Both the position numbers and the translations under genes were made by a program. The notes under the pieces were generated by a model. It ran no database searches. It was not told the origin of the DNA and worked only from the letters and a program-made list of their open reading frames with translations. A stretch of DNA of 25,358 nucleotides from AM-1111 sp046302135 (GTDB lineage Bacteria > Bacteroidota > Bacteroidia > B-17B0 > Aurantibacillaceae). This document shows positions 7,242-14,449 of the stretch, in pieces (position 1 is the stretch's first letter; each line of letters starts with the position of its first letter). Location: positions 1 through 25,358 of the forward strand of contig JBKCIQ010000033.1 in assembly GCA_046302135.1 (NCBI GenBank), given 5' to 3'.

Positions 7242-7616
7242 TTATTTAGTTGCCATTTTCTTGTTAGCAATCGTCTTACGTTTACCTTTTCTGTTCCTAG
7301 CATTAGTTTTTGTTCTCTGACCACGAACAGGTAAACCTAAACGATGACGGATACCTCTGTATGAACTGATATCCTGAAGGCGTTTTATGTTCAACTGAAT
7401 TTCAGAACGAAGCGCACCTTCAACCTTCATGCGATTGATAACATTACGAATAGCGTTTTGCTCATCATCACTCCATTCTGAAACTTTTTTATCAAAGCTA
7501 ATTCCTGCTTCAGTCAAAATTCGCTGAGCAGAGCTTGTGCCGACTCCGTAAATGTAAGTTAGGCCAATTACGCCACGCTTATTTTTCGGTAAATCTATTC
7601 CTGCAATCCTTGCCAT
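7242..7616 (-). CDS. rpsM: 30S ribosomal protein S13
   Basis: Head protein of the 30S subunit; it forms bridges to the large subunit and its C-terminal tail reaches the P-site tRNA. It has 124 residues, normal length. Seen are the start MARIAGIDLPKNKRG, the helix-hairpin-helix region with YIYGVGTSSAQRIL, the central SYRGIRHRLGLPVRGQRTKTNAR motif (about 88-110), and a Lys/Arg-rich tail. It is the second gene of the alpha section, 34 bases after rpmJ, and is followed by an 88-base structured gap before rpsK. Confidence 0.97.
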   Translation of the reverse strand: MARIAGIDLPKNKRGVIGLTYIYGVGTSSAQRILTEAGISFDKKVSEWSDDEQNAIRNVINRMKVEGALRSEIQLNIKRLQDISSYRGIRHRLGLPVRGQRTKTNARNRKGKRKTIANKKMATK

Positions 7617-7650
7617 TATTTATTTGTTAAATAGTTTAATTAATAATTAA

Positions 7651-7767
7651 TTACTTCTGCCTCTGCTTGAACTTGGGAGTTTTTTTGTTGATGATGTACA
7701 ACTTACCCTTCCTGCGTACAATCTTGCAGTCGGCACTTCTCTTTTTTATTGAAGCTCTTACTTTCAT
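7651..7767 (-). CDS. rpmJ: 50S ribosomal protein L36
   Basis: Smallest large-subunit protein, 38 residues, bound near 23S rRNA helices close to L6 and L16. The frame reads MKVRASIKKRSADCKIVRRK, then GKLYIINKKTPKFKQRQK, ending with TAA. Start ATG is at 7767, just 4 bases after the infA stop. Only one cysteine (Cys14) of the usual zinc-binding C-C-C-H set is left; the others are Ser11, Asn27 and Lys32, so this is the zinc-free form usual in Bacteroidetes. Order infA-rpmJ-rpsM is conserved across bacteria, which supports the call despite its size. Confidence 0.95.
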   Translation of the reverse strand: MKVRASIKKRSADCKIVRRKGKLYIINKKTPKFKQRQK

Positions 7768-7771
7768 TTTT

Positions 7772-7993
7772 TTAGTTTTTATATCGGAAAGTTATTCTTC
7801 CCTTAGTTAAATCATATGGACTCATTTCTACTTTAACCTTATCCCCTGTTAGAATCTTGATATAATTCATACGCATCTTACCAGAAATATGAGCCACAAT
7901 TATATGACCATTTTCAAGTTCAACGCGGAACATGGCATTACTAAGTGATTCTACGATTGTTCCGTCAACTTCTATTGATGCTTGTTTTGCCAT
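7772..7993 (-). CDS. infA: translation initiation factor IF-1
   Basis: Cytoplasmic factor that blocks the A site of the 30S subunit during initiation and works with IF-2 and IF-3. The 73 residues form a single OB-fold: GTIVESLSNAMFRVELENGH, then IVAHISGKMRMNYIKILTGD, then KVKVEMSPYDLTKGRITFRY, all standard. It starts 3 bases after the secY stop, so secY and infA are directly joined. In many other bacteria, including Bacteroides, a methionine aminopeptidase gene (map), sometimes with adk, lies between them; it is missing here, as in flavobacteria. Confidence 0.97.
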   Translation of the reverse strand: MAKQASIEVDGTIVESLSNAMFRVELENGHIIVAHISGKMRMNYIKILTGDKVKVEMSPYDLTKGRITFRYKN

Positions 7994-7996
7994 AAA

Positions 7997-9349
7997 TTAT
8001 ATTGAAGAAGTTTGCATCATTGCTGCATTTGTTCTTCCTTTTATTCTTCCGGATTTTAAAAAGCCATCATACTTTCTGTTAACCAAGAATGTTTCAATCT
8101 GTTGCAGTGTATCGAGTACAACACCCACCAAAATCAGCAAAGATGTTCCACCAAAAAAGTTTGCAAATTCGTTCTGAATACCAAGCATATTGGCTACTGC
8201 AGGCAATATCGCAACTACTGCAAGAAATATTGAACCAGGTAATGTAATTCTACTCATAACATTATCAATAAACTCCGCAGTCTTTTTGCCAGGCTTTACA
8301 CCTGGAATGTAGCCGCCGTTTCTCTTCATTTCTTCAGCAAGTTGATTTGGGTTAACCATAATTGCTGTGTAGAAATAAGTAAATAGAATAATCAATATGG
8401 CAAAAGTAAGGTTATATGCAAATGAATACTGATTTGTAAAAGAAGACAAGAATCCGGTATTACTCTGTTCAAACTTGGTTACCGCAGCAGGAATAAACAT
8501 AATTGCCTGAGCAAATATAATTGGCATAACACCTGCAGCATTTACTTTTAAAGGTATATATTGACGAACACCCCCATATTGTTTATTTCCAACTATTTTC
8601 TTTGCAAACTGCACGGGAATTCTTCTAGTTCCTTGAACAAGCATTATACAACCGATAATTATGAAAAGGAGTATTACAATTTCAAGCAACATAAAAATCA
8701 TCCCGCCACCGGTTGTACTTGACATTTTCGCGCCAAACTCAGTTGAAATTGCATAAGGCATACGGGCAATAATACCCACCATAATTATCATAGATATTCC
8801 GTTACCCAATCCTTTATCGGTAATTTTCTCACCTAACCACATAACGAATAAGGTTCCCGTTACAAGAATTATGGTTGATTGAATCCCCCAGAATACAGAA
8901 TTGTCGACGATAGCGCCAGGATAAGTGTACACTTGGGTTGCCAAATAACCAGGGGCCTGTACTGCAGTAACAGCAACAGTTAACCAACGAGTATATTGAT
9001 TAATTTTTTTCCTTCCGCTTTCACCTTCTTTCTGAAGCTTTTGAAAATAAGGAATAGCCATTCCAAGAAGCTGAATAATAATAGAGGCGGTAATGTAAGG
9101 CATAATTCCCAGCCCAAAGATTGAAGCTTTAAAGAATGCTCCACCGGCAAATGTATTAATCAAATCTAGTATTCCGCCTGAAGTGCTTTTTGCGGCCTGC
9201 CTTGCCATTTGTAATTGATCCGGGTCAACACCGGGAAGAACTACATTAGAGCCAAGTCGATATACCAAGATGAATAAAAGAGTGTAACCGATTCGGTTTC
9301 TCAACTCTTCAATTCTCCAGATATTCTTAATGGTCTGTATTAATTTCAT
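7997..9349 (-). CDS. secY: preprotein translocase subunit SecY
   Basis: Inner-membrane channel of the Sec pathway, through which exported proteins such as the surface proteins coded on both flanks of this operon begin their route. It has 450 residues and about ten hydrophobic segments. Landmarks are RIGYTLLFILVYRLGSNVVLPG at the first membrane helix, the plug region with GGAFFKASIFGLGIMPYI, GNGISMIIMVGIIARMP in the middle, and the cytoplasmic-loop stretch EEMKRNGGYIPGVKPGK (about 345-365). It lies 6 bases after rplO and 3 before infA, the standard position at the end of the spc section. Confidence 0.98.
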   Translation of the reverse strand: MKLIQTIKNIWRIEELRNRIGYTLLFILVYRLGSNVVLPGVDPDQLQMARQAAKSTSGGILDLINTFAGGAFFKASIFGLGIMPYITASIIIQLLGMAIPYFQKLQKEGESGRKKINQYTRWLTVAVTAVQAPGYLATQVYTYPGAIVDNSVFWGIQSTIILVTGTLFVMWLGEKITDKGLGNGISMIIMVGIIARMPYAISTEFGAKMSSTTGGGMIFMLLEIVILLFIIIGCIMLVQGTRRIPVQFAKKIVGNKQYGGVRQYIPLKVNAAGVMPIIFAQAIMFIPAAVTKFEQSNTGFLSSFTNQYSFAYNLTFAILIILFTYFYTAIMVNPNQLAEEMKRNGGYIPGVKPGKKTAEFIDNVMSRITLPGSIFLAVVAILPAVANMLGIQNEFANFFGGTSLLILVGVVLDTLQQIETFLVNRKYDGFLKSGRIKGRTNAAMMQTSSI

Positions 9350-9355
9350 ATTTAG

Positions 9356-9802
9356 TTAGAGCTTTGTTACTGTTCCACCTTGTTTTTCGATGGCAGATTT
9401 AGCACCCGCACTGAAAGCGTGAGCTGTTACATTGACTTTAGTTTTTAATTCGCCACGACCAAGAATTTTTATCAAATCATTCTTACCTGCAATTCCGTTT
9501 TGAATTAAAATCTCAGGCGTAAATTCATTGATGTTCTTATTTTCAGCCAAATATTGGATTAAATCCAAATTGATTCCGTGGTATTCAACACGATTAATGT
9601 TTTTGAAACCAAACTTTGGAACACGACGCTGCAAAGGCATTTGTCCTCCTTCGAATCCCCTCTTACTGCTGTATCCTGAACGGGATTTAGCACCTTTGTG
9701 ACCTCTTGTGGCTGTTCCTCCACCACCTGACCCTTGACCGCGTCCTCTGCGATATTTTGTCTTTGTAGAACCTGTTGCAGGTTTAAGTGAATTTAAATTC
9801 AT
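9356..9802 (-). CDS. rplO: 50S ribosomal protein L15
   Basis: Large-subunit protein that binds 23S rRNA late in assembly. The 148 residues have the long, basic, glycine-rich N-terminal arm typical of L15 (RRGRGQGSGGGGTATRGHKG, GFEGGQMPLQRRVPKFGF) and a globular C-terminal half ending VTAHAFSAGAKSAIEKQGGT. It directly precedes secY, the usual order rpmD-rplO-secY, with 11 bases before it. Nothing is unusual. Confidence 0.97.
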   Translation of the reverse strand: MNLNSLKPATGSTKTKYRRGRGQGSGGGGTATRGHKGAKSRSGYSSKRGFEGGQMPLQRRVPKFGFKNINRVEYHGINLDLIQYLAENKNINEFTPEILIQNGIAGKNDLIKILGRGELKTKVNVTAHAFSAGAKSAIEKQGGTVTKL

Positions 9803-9813
9803 TTTTAATTTTC

Positions 9814-9993
9814 TTAAGCGTTTTCTACTTTAACCAAATGATGAACTTTTTCTATCATACCTTTAATCTGAGCGTTCAACTCTTTTTCTACTGTATGATG
9901 CATTCTTTTTAGTCCCAAAGCCTCAACAGTTTTTCTCTGACGAGCAGTCTGTCCGCTTAGACTTTTTATCTGTGTAATCTTTACTTTAGCCAT
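9814..9993 (-). CDS. rpmD: 50S ribosomal protein L30
   Basis: Small large-subunit protein of 59 residues. The frame is open upstream, but the start at ATG 9993 gives the family's typical beginning (MAKVKITQIKS) and length; a longer start inside rpsE would add 26 unrelated residues. Seen are IKSLSGQTARQRKTVEALGL and the C-terminal MIEKVHHLVKVE. L30 is missing in some bacterial lineages, and its presence between rpsE and rplO is the standard order. It is 16 bases after rpsE. Confidence 0.95.
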   Translation of the reverse strand: MAKVKITQIKSLSGQTARQRKTVEALGLKRMHHTVEKELNAQIKGMIEKVHHLVKVENA

Positions 9994-10009
9994 GTTGAAT
10001 AATTTCTTT

Positions 10010-10528
10010 TTATCCGTTAAAAACTTTTTCAAGAGCAATTCCACGCTGACGCGCAATGGTAATAGGATCACGCAACTTTACTAACGCGTCGAGTGTTGCC
10101 TTAACCACGTTGTGTGGGTTAGAAGATCCTTTTGATTTTGCCAATACATCTTTTACCCCTACGCTTTCAAGTACTGCACGCATCGCACCACCGGCAATTA
10201 CTCCTGTACCATTAGAAGCTGGTTTAAGGAATACTCTTGAACCTCCAAACTTTCCATTTTGTGGATGAGGAATGGTTCCTTTAAGAACAGATACCTTAAC
10301 AAGGTTTTTCTTAGCATCATCAATTCCTTTAGATATTGCATCAGTTACCTCATTGGCTTTTCCCAAACCATACCCAACTACACCTTTTTCATTTCCTACT
10401 ACAACAATAGCAGCAAAACTGAAATGACGACCACCTTTGGTTACTTTGGTTACGCGCTGAACAGCTACAAGCTTATCTTTTAGTTCGATATCGCTGCTCT
10501 TTACTCTTTTTACAACTTCTTTTGACAT
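10010..10528 (-). CDS. rpsE: 30S ribosomal protein S5
   Basis: 30S protein at the mRNA entry side, with S4 important for accuracy. It has 172 residues. The N-terminal double-stranded RNA-binding-like domain reads LKDKLVAVQRVTKVTKGGRH and FAAIVVVGNEKGVVGYGLGK; the C-terminal domain has GGAMRAVLESVGVKDVLAKS and GSSNPHNVVKATLDAL. The loop at residues 20-30 where spectinomycin-resistance changes occur reads as wild type (TKVTKGGRH). It lies between rplR and rpmD in the spc section. Confidence 0.97.
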   Translation of the reverse strand: MSKEVVKRVKSSDIELKDKLVAVQRVTKVTKGGRHFSFAAIVVVGNEKGVVGYGLGKANEVTDAISKGIDDAKKNLVKVSVLKGTIPHPQNGKFGGSRVFLKPASNGTGVIAGGAMRAVLESVGVKDVLAKSKGSSNPHNVVKATLDALVKLRDPITIARQRGIALEKVFNG

Positions 10529-10560
10529 TTATTTATTTTAATTGTTGCTTTTGATTAAAT

Positions 10561-10914
10561 TTAGAATTTAAGACCACCTTCTCTGGCACCTTCTGCCAAA
10601 GACTTAACTCTTCCGTGATATAGATAACCTCCGCGATCAAAAACTACAGTAGAAATACCTTTTCCCGAGGCTATTTCTGCAATTGCTTTTCCAACAGATT
10701 TTGCGATATCAGATTTATTTCCTGCCTTAGCAAAACCTTTATCTCTAGATGAAGCTGCCGCAATGGTTTTACCATTTGAGTCATCAATTAACTGAGCATA
10801 AATATCAGCATTACTTCTGAAAACACATAAACGAGGCTTACCATCTGTTCCATTAACATGCTTTCTAATTCTGACCTTAATTCTTTTTCTTCTTTCTAAT
10901 TTTGTGAGTGCCAT
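10561..10914 (-). CDS. rplR: 50S ribosomal protein L18
   Basis: One of the proteins that bind 5S rRNA and carry it into the large subunit, together with L5 and L25-type proteins. It has 117 residues, the normal length. The N-terminal basic arm (LERRKRIKVRIRKHVNG) contacts 5S rRNA; the core shows RLCVFRSNADIYAQLIDDSN and the C-terminus FDRGGYLYHGRVKSLAEGAR with GGLKF, as in the family. It lies 20 bases after rplF and 32 before rpsE. Confidence 0.97.
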   Translation of the reverse strand: MALTKLERRKRIKVRIRKHVNGTDGKPRLCVFRSNADIYAQLIDDSNGKTIAAASSRDKGFAKAGNKSDIAKSVGKAIAEIASGKGISTVVFDRGGYLYHGRVKSLAEGAREGGLKF

Positions 10915-10934
10915 TTGAATTAATTTATAATTAA

Positions 10935-11489
10935 TTATTTCTTAGATGCTGATTTACCGGCTTTTCTTCTTAGTATTTCACCGGAGAACTTAATACCTTT
11001 TCCTTTGTACGGTTCAGGCTTACGCAACGATCTGATTTTTGCAGCAACCATACCCAACAATTGTTTGTCAGCACATTCCATGATTACTTTTGGGTTAGAT
11101 CCTTTTTCAGCTGTAGTAGTTGCTTTAATTTCCTGAGGCAATTCCATTACAATGTTATGAGAATAACCAAGTGATAACTCTAACAATTGACCTTTCATGT
11201 TAGCACGATAACCAACACCAACCAACTCCTGCTCAGTTTTATATCCTTCAGAAACACCTTTCACCATGTTGGCAATTAATGCGCGGTATAATCCGTGAAG
11301 TGCCTTGTGTCTTTTCTGGTCGGTAGGGCGAGTAACCTCTACCTTACCATCAGCAACATTAACGGAAATATCAGTATCTATTTTTTGTTCAAGGGCTCCC
11401 TTTTTTCCCTTCACTTTCACCAGGCCAGATGCAACACTTACTTCTACACCTGCCGGTAACACTATTGGTAATTTTCCTACGCGTGACAT
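10935..11489 (-). CDS. rplF: 50S ribosomal protein L6
   Basis: Large-subunit protein near the factor-binding site, close to the sarcin-ricin loop. The 184 residues hold two copies of the L6 fold: MSRVGKLPIVLPAGVEV begins the first, and VGVGYRANMKGQLLELSLGY begins the second. The conserved C-terminal motif KIRSLRKPEPYKGKGIKF (about 150-168) is intact, followed by a basic tail. It lies 17 bases after rpsH and 20 before rplR in the spc section. Confidence 0.97.
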   Translation of the reverse strand: MSRVGKLPIVLPAGVEVSVASGLVKVKGKKGALEQKIDTDISVNVADGKVEVTRPTDQKRHKALHGLYRALIANMVKGVSEGYKTEQELVGVGYRANMKGQLLELSLGYSHNIVMELPQEIKATTTAEKGSNPKVIMECADKQLLGMVAAKIRSLRKPEPYKGKGIKFSGEILRRKAGKSASKK

Positions 11490-11506
11490 AATCTCAATGT
11501 TTTAAA

Positions 11507-11905
11507 TTAATAAACAAAACATAAAACTTCACCACCAACATTCTGCTTTCTTGCTTCTTTATCAGTCATTACACCTTTTGAAGTAGAAACAATTGCAATT
11601 CCCAAACCGTTAATTACTCGTGGCATGGTTGCAACACCTGAATACTGACGCAATCCAGGACTAGATACACGCTCCAGTTTTCTTATTGCTGATTGCTTAG
11701 TTACAGGATGATATTTCAAGGCAATTTTAATAGAGCCTTGTCTTTTTTCCTGATCTTCAAATTTGTAATTAAGGATGTAACCTTTATCAAACAAGATTTT
11801 GGTTATTTCTTTTTTAAGGTTAGATGAAGGAATTTCAACTATCCTGTGATTCGCTTTGATCGCGTTTCTTACCCTTGTTAGGTAATCTGATACTGTGTCT
11901 GTCAT
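11507..11905 (-). CDS. rpsH: 30S ribosomal protein S8
   Basis: Primary 16S rRNA-binding protein of the 30S central domain. It has 132 residues with TDTVSDYLTRVRNAIKANHR at the start, PSSNLKKEITKILFDKGYI, and the conserved C-terminal block VINGLGIAIVSTSKGVMTD and GGEVLCFVY. In E. coli S8 is the translational repressor of the spc operon, binding an mRNA site at rplE. Here a hairpin in the 65-base gap just before this gene (11923-11940) is a possible, unproven control element. This gap and the rpsM-rpsK gap are the longest in the superoperon. Confidence 0.97.
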   Translation of the reverse strand: MTDTVSDYLTRVRNAIKANHRIVEIPSSNLKKEITKILFDKGYILNYKFEDQEKRQGSIKIALKYHPVTKQSAIRKLERVSSPGLRQYSGVATMPRVINGLGIAIVSTSKGVMTDKEARKQNVGGEVLCFVY

Positions 11906-11922
11906 TTTATTTTTTTATATTT

Positions 11923-11940
11923 TATCCCGCAAGCAGGATA
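11923..11940 (-). promoter_or_regulatory. RNA hairpin ahead of rpsH
   Basis: On the - strand TATCCTG-CTTG-CGGGATA forms a 7-bp stem with a U-G wobble at the sixth pair and a 4-base loop, 17 bases before the rpsH ATG. The wobble would be a C-A mismatch on the other strand. There is no T-run after it (AAATATAAAAAAATAAA follows), so it is not an intrinsic terminator. The stem matches the one after rpsM. Confidence 0.5.
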
Positions 11941-11970
11941 ATTATACATTGTTTTTCTTTTAAAGAACGT

Positions 11971-12240
11971 TTACCAGCTTGACTTGGTTAAACCTGGTAT
12001 CTTACCAAATGTTACCATTTCTCTGAATGTTACACGGCTTATTCCAAATTGGCGCATGTAACCACGAGGACGACCGGTGATTTTGCAACGGTTTCTTCCT
12101 CTTACTGGTGAAGAATTGCGTGGAAGAGTCTGCAAGAGATTGTATTCTCCGGCATCTTTTAAAGCCTGACGCTTCGCAGCATATTTTTCTGCTAATCTTT
12201 TTCTTTTGGCCTCACGGGCCTTCATTGATTCTTTTGCCAT
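11971..12240 (-). CDS. rpsN: 30S ribosomal protein S14 (zinc-free type)
   Basis: 30S head protein assembled late. It has 89 residues, the length of the zinc-independent form (the zinc-binding form has about 61 and two CxxC pairs, absent here). The start MAKESMKAREAKRKRLAEKY is followed by the conserved C-terminal half: LPRNSSPVRGRNRCKITGRP, then RGYMRQFGISRVTFREM and the closing SSW. It begins 3 bases after rplE and is followed by a 65-base gap that holds the rpsH hairpin. Confidence 0.97.
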   Translation of the reverse strand: MAKESMKAREAKRKRLAEKYAAKRQALKDAGEYNLLQTLPRNSSPVRGRNRCKITGRPRGYMRQFGISRVTFREMVTFGKIPGLTKSSW

Positions 12241-12243
12241 TAT

Positions 12244-12798
12244 TTACTTTTTCTTAAATGGAATTCCAAATTCTGCCAATAGTTCGTAAGCTTCCTTATC
12301 CGTTCCCGCTGAAGTCACAAAAGTGATGTCCATACCGTTCATTTTAGTCACCTTATCAATATCGATCTCTGGGAAAATGATTTGCTCAGTGATACCAAGC
12401 GTGTAATTCCCATGACCATCAAAGCCTTTGTCATTCACACCTTTGAAATCACGTATTCTTGGAAGAGCCGATGCTATTAATCGATCCAAAAACTCATACA
12501 TTTTATCTCCACGTAAAGTAACACGCACTCCAATTGCCACACCTTTTCTAAGCTTGAAGTTAGAGATGTCTTTTGTTGAGTGAGTTGGCACAGCCTTCTG
12601 ACCAGTAATCATGGTCATTTCTTTAGCTGCACTTTCTATCATCTTTTTATCAGATACAGCATCGCCAACACCCTGGTTCAAACAAATCTTTTTCAACTTG
12701 GGAACCTGCATTACAGACGAATACTTGAAACGATCTTTCAGGGTTGGAATAATTTCATCCCTGTATTTATCTTTTAATCTTGGTGAATACGTTGCCAT
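12244..12798 (-). CDS. rplE: 50S ribosomal protein L5
   Basis: 5S rRNA-binding protein of the central protuberance that also touches the P-site tRNA and S13 in the 30S head. It has 184 residues. Seen are KYSSVMQVPKLKKICLNQGV, GQKAVPTHSTKDISNFKLR, VGIGVRVTLRGDKMYEFLDR-type sequence in the middle (residues about 90-108), and FPEIDIDKVTKMNGMDITFV near the end. The start codon overlaps the rplX stop by one base (TAATG), which implies coupled translation. Confidence 0.97.
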   Translation of the reverse strand: MATYSPRLKDKYRDEIIPTLKDRFKYSSVMQVPKLKKICLNQGVGDAVSDKKMIESAAKEMTMITGQKAVPTHSTKDISNFKLRKGVAIGVRVTLRGDKMYEFLDRLIASALPRIRDFKGVNDKGFDGHGNYTLGITEQIIFPEIDIDKVTKMNGMDITFVTSAGTDKEAYELLAEFGIPFKKK

Positions 12799-13121
12799 TA
12801 TTTAATTACCTGTTTAGTTTTCTTTGAAATTCGAACTACCTTTCCGGATTTTTCATCCATAATTCTTGCTACTCTTGTAGTTTTACCAGCTTCAACCAGC
12901 ATCAAGTTGGAAATATGTATTGAGCCTTCCTTTTTTTCAATTCCTCCGTTTGGATTTTTTGAGCTTGGTTTAGCGTGCTTAGATATCATGTTCACTCCTT
13001 CTATGGTGGCACGCTGTTTTTTACTATCAATTGCAAGAATTTTTCCTTCCTGACCTCTGGACTCTCCGGAAATTACCTTTACTAAATCGTTCTTCTTTAA
13101 TTTGAATTTAACTTTAGACAT
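12798..13121 (-). CDS. rplX: 50S ribosomal protein L24
   Basis: Early-assembly protein that starts folding of the large subunit and sits near the tunnel exit. The 107 residues begin with a KOW motif (KKNDLVKVISGESRGQEGKI, with Gly at the expected place), followed by VEGVNMISKHAKPS and EGSIHISNLMLVE, as in the family. Its stop overlaps the rplE start by one base, and it follows rplN by 12 bases; rplN-rplX-rplE is a universally conserved order. Confidence 0.97.
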   Translation of the reverse strand: MSKVKFKLKKNDLVKVISGESRGQEGKILAIDSKKQRATIEGVNMISKHAKPSSKNPNGGIEKKEGSIHISNLMLVEAGKTTRVARIMDEKSGKVVRISKKTKQVIK

Positions 13122-13133
13122 ATTGTCGATGTT

Positions 13134-13502
13134 TTAAAGCACCTCCGGTGCCAATGAAATAATTTTCATGAATTGTTTATCTCTCAACTCTCTTGCCACG
13201 GGACCAAAAATACGAGTGCCTCTGATTTCGTCCTGAGCATTCAACAAAACGCAAGCGTTGTCATCAAATCTGATGTATGAACCATCATTTCTGCTGATCT
13301 CTTTACGAGTACGTACAACAACAGCTTTGGAAACAGTTCCTTTTTTTACGTTTCCTGATGGCAATGCATTCTTTACAGTTACCACTATTTTATCTCCAAC
13401 AGAAGCATATCTGCGACGTGTACCACCTAAAATCCTTATAACAAGAACTTCTTTGGCACCGCTGTTGTCTGCTACTGTTAGACGAGATTCATTTTGTATC
13501 AT
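13134..13502 (-). CDS. rplN: 50S ribosomal protein L14
   Basis: Large-subunit protein at the interface with the 30S subunit, forming bridges with 16S rRNA and the docking point for the silencing factor RsfS. It has 122 residues, the exact usual length. Seen are MIQNESRLTVADNSGAKEVL, the basic stretch GNVKKGTVSKAVVVRTRKEI, FDDNACVLLN, and the end GTRIFGPVARELRDKQFMKI. It opens the spc section but is only 25 bases after rpsQ, with no separate promoter visible. Confidence 0.97.
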   Translation of the reverse strand: MIQNESRLTVADNSGAKEVLVIRILGGTRRRYASVGDKIVVTVKNALPSGNVKKGTVSKAVVVRTRKEISRNDGSYIRFDDNACVLLNAQDEIRGTRIFGPVARELRDKQFMKIISLAPEVL

Positions 13503-13527
13503 TTCTTAAATCTTATTCGTTTAAAAA

Positions 13528-13782
13528 TTACTTAGCCTTCTCAACTATCTCAACAAGACGCCAACGCTTGGTCTTACTCATTGGTCTTGTCTCCATTATT
13601 TTTACGATATCACCCACGCCGCACTCATTCTTTTCATCATGAGCAACAAACTTCGTAGTTTTATTTACGAATTTTCCGTACTTCGGGTGCTTCACTTTAC
13701 GTTCAACAGCAACCACTACAGACTTATTCATCTTACTGGATTTTACTGTTCCGATACGTTCTTTTCTTAAGTTCCTTTCCAT
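13528..13782 (-). CDS. rpsQ: 30S ribosomal protein S17
   Basis: Primary 16S rRNA-binding protein of the 30S body. The 84 residues form an OB-fold: RKERIGTVKSSKMNKSVVVA, VERKVKHPKYGKFVNKTTKF with the long RNA-contacting loop, then VGDIVKIMETRPMSKTKRWR. Length and motifs are normal. It lies 9 bases after rpmC, the order rpmC-rpsQ-rplN closing the S10 section and opening the spc section. Confidence 0.97.
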   Translation of the reverse strand: MERNLRKERIGTVKSSKMNKSVVVAVERKVKHPKYGKFVNKTTKFVAHDEKNECGVGDIVKIMETRPMSKTKRWRLVEIVEKAK

Positions 13783-13791
13783 TTTAATTTA

Positions 13792-13989
13792 TTATTTGGA
13801 AGCTTTTTTCCTGTTAATTTGCTCTGTTTTTAGTCTTGCAATTGTTTTTCTCGCAAATCGAATCTTCATTGGATTCTCGATTGGAGAAACTGCATGATTG
13901 ATTTTCATCTTTGTAAGACCAGCCAATTCTTCTGCAAGCTTATCAGCTATCTCCTGATCGTTCAATGATCTTATCTCTTCGTTTTTCAT
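13792..13989 (-). CDS. rpmC: 50S ribosomal protein L29
   Basis: Small protein of 65 residues forming a helical hairpin at the tunnel exit, where it helps dock trigger factor and SRP next to L23. Seen are the start MKNEEIRSLNDQEIADKLAE, the central loop, and the conserved second helix with NPMKIRFARKTIARLKTEQ. It is 20 bases after rplP and 9 before rpsQ, as in nearly all bacteria. Confidence 0.96.
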   Translation of the reverse strand: MKNEEIRSLNDQEIADKLAEELAGLTKMKINHAVSPIENPMKIRFARKTIARLKTEQINRKKASK

Positions 13990-14009
13990 CTGTTGGATGA
14001 TTAAATTAT

Positions 14010-14429
14010 TTATTCTGTATAATCTTTTCTAATCACTAATTTGGTAACTACCGGAAGTTTCTGCGCTGCAAGCCTCAAAGCTTCTTTAGCAACTGCTAAA
14101 GGTACACCTTCTGCCTCAAACAAAATTCTTCCAGGTTTAACAGGAGCAACCCAAAGTTCAGGATTTCCTTTTCCCTTACCCATACGCACCTCTGCAGGCT
14201 TCTTGGTTACAGGCTTATCCGGGAAAATTCTGATCCAAACCTGACCCTCCCTTTTCATGAAACGGGTAATCGCAACACGGGCAGCCTCAATCTGACGAGC
14301 TGTTACCCAGCAAGAGTCAAGAGATTTTATTCCGAAAGAACCGAAAGCCAGCTGATCGCCGCGCTTCGCGTTCCCCTTCATTTTCATCTTTTGTTGCTTT
14401 CTGTATTTAGTACGTTTTGGTTGTAACAT
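14010..14429 (-). CDS. rplP: 50S ribosomal protein L16
   Basis: Large-subunit protein next to the A-site tRNA elbow, needed late in assembly. The 139 residues show MLQPKRTKYRKQQKMKMKGN, the conserved GSFGIKSLDSCWVTARQIEA with the RNA-contacting arginine region after it, RMGKGKGNPELWVAPVKPGR, and a C-terminal helix (VAKEALRLAAQKLP). The arginine of the RMGKGKG loop, a target of hydroxylation in E. coli, is present. It follows rpsC by 20 bases. Confidence 0.97.
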   Translation of the reverse strand: MLQPKRTKYRKQQKMKMKGNAKRGDQLAFGSFGIKSLDSCWVTARQIEAARVAITRFMKREGQVWIRIFPDKPVTKKPAEVRMGKGKGNPELWVAPVKPGRILFEAEGVPLAVAKEALRLAAQKLPVVTKLVIRKDYTE

Positions 14430-14449
14430 CTTTCAAAACTTTTATCAAA

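Noticed and set aside
9814..10071. Longer 85-residue version of L30
   Set aside because: The extra 26 residues lie inside rpsE and are unlike L30; ATG at 9993 gives the family's normal start and length.
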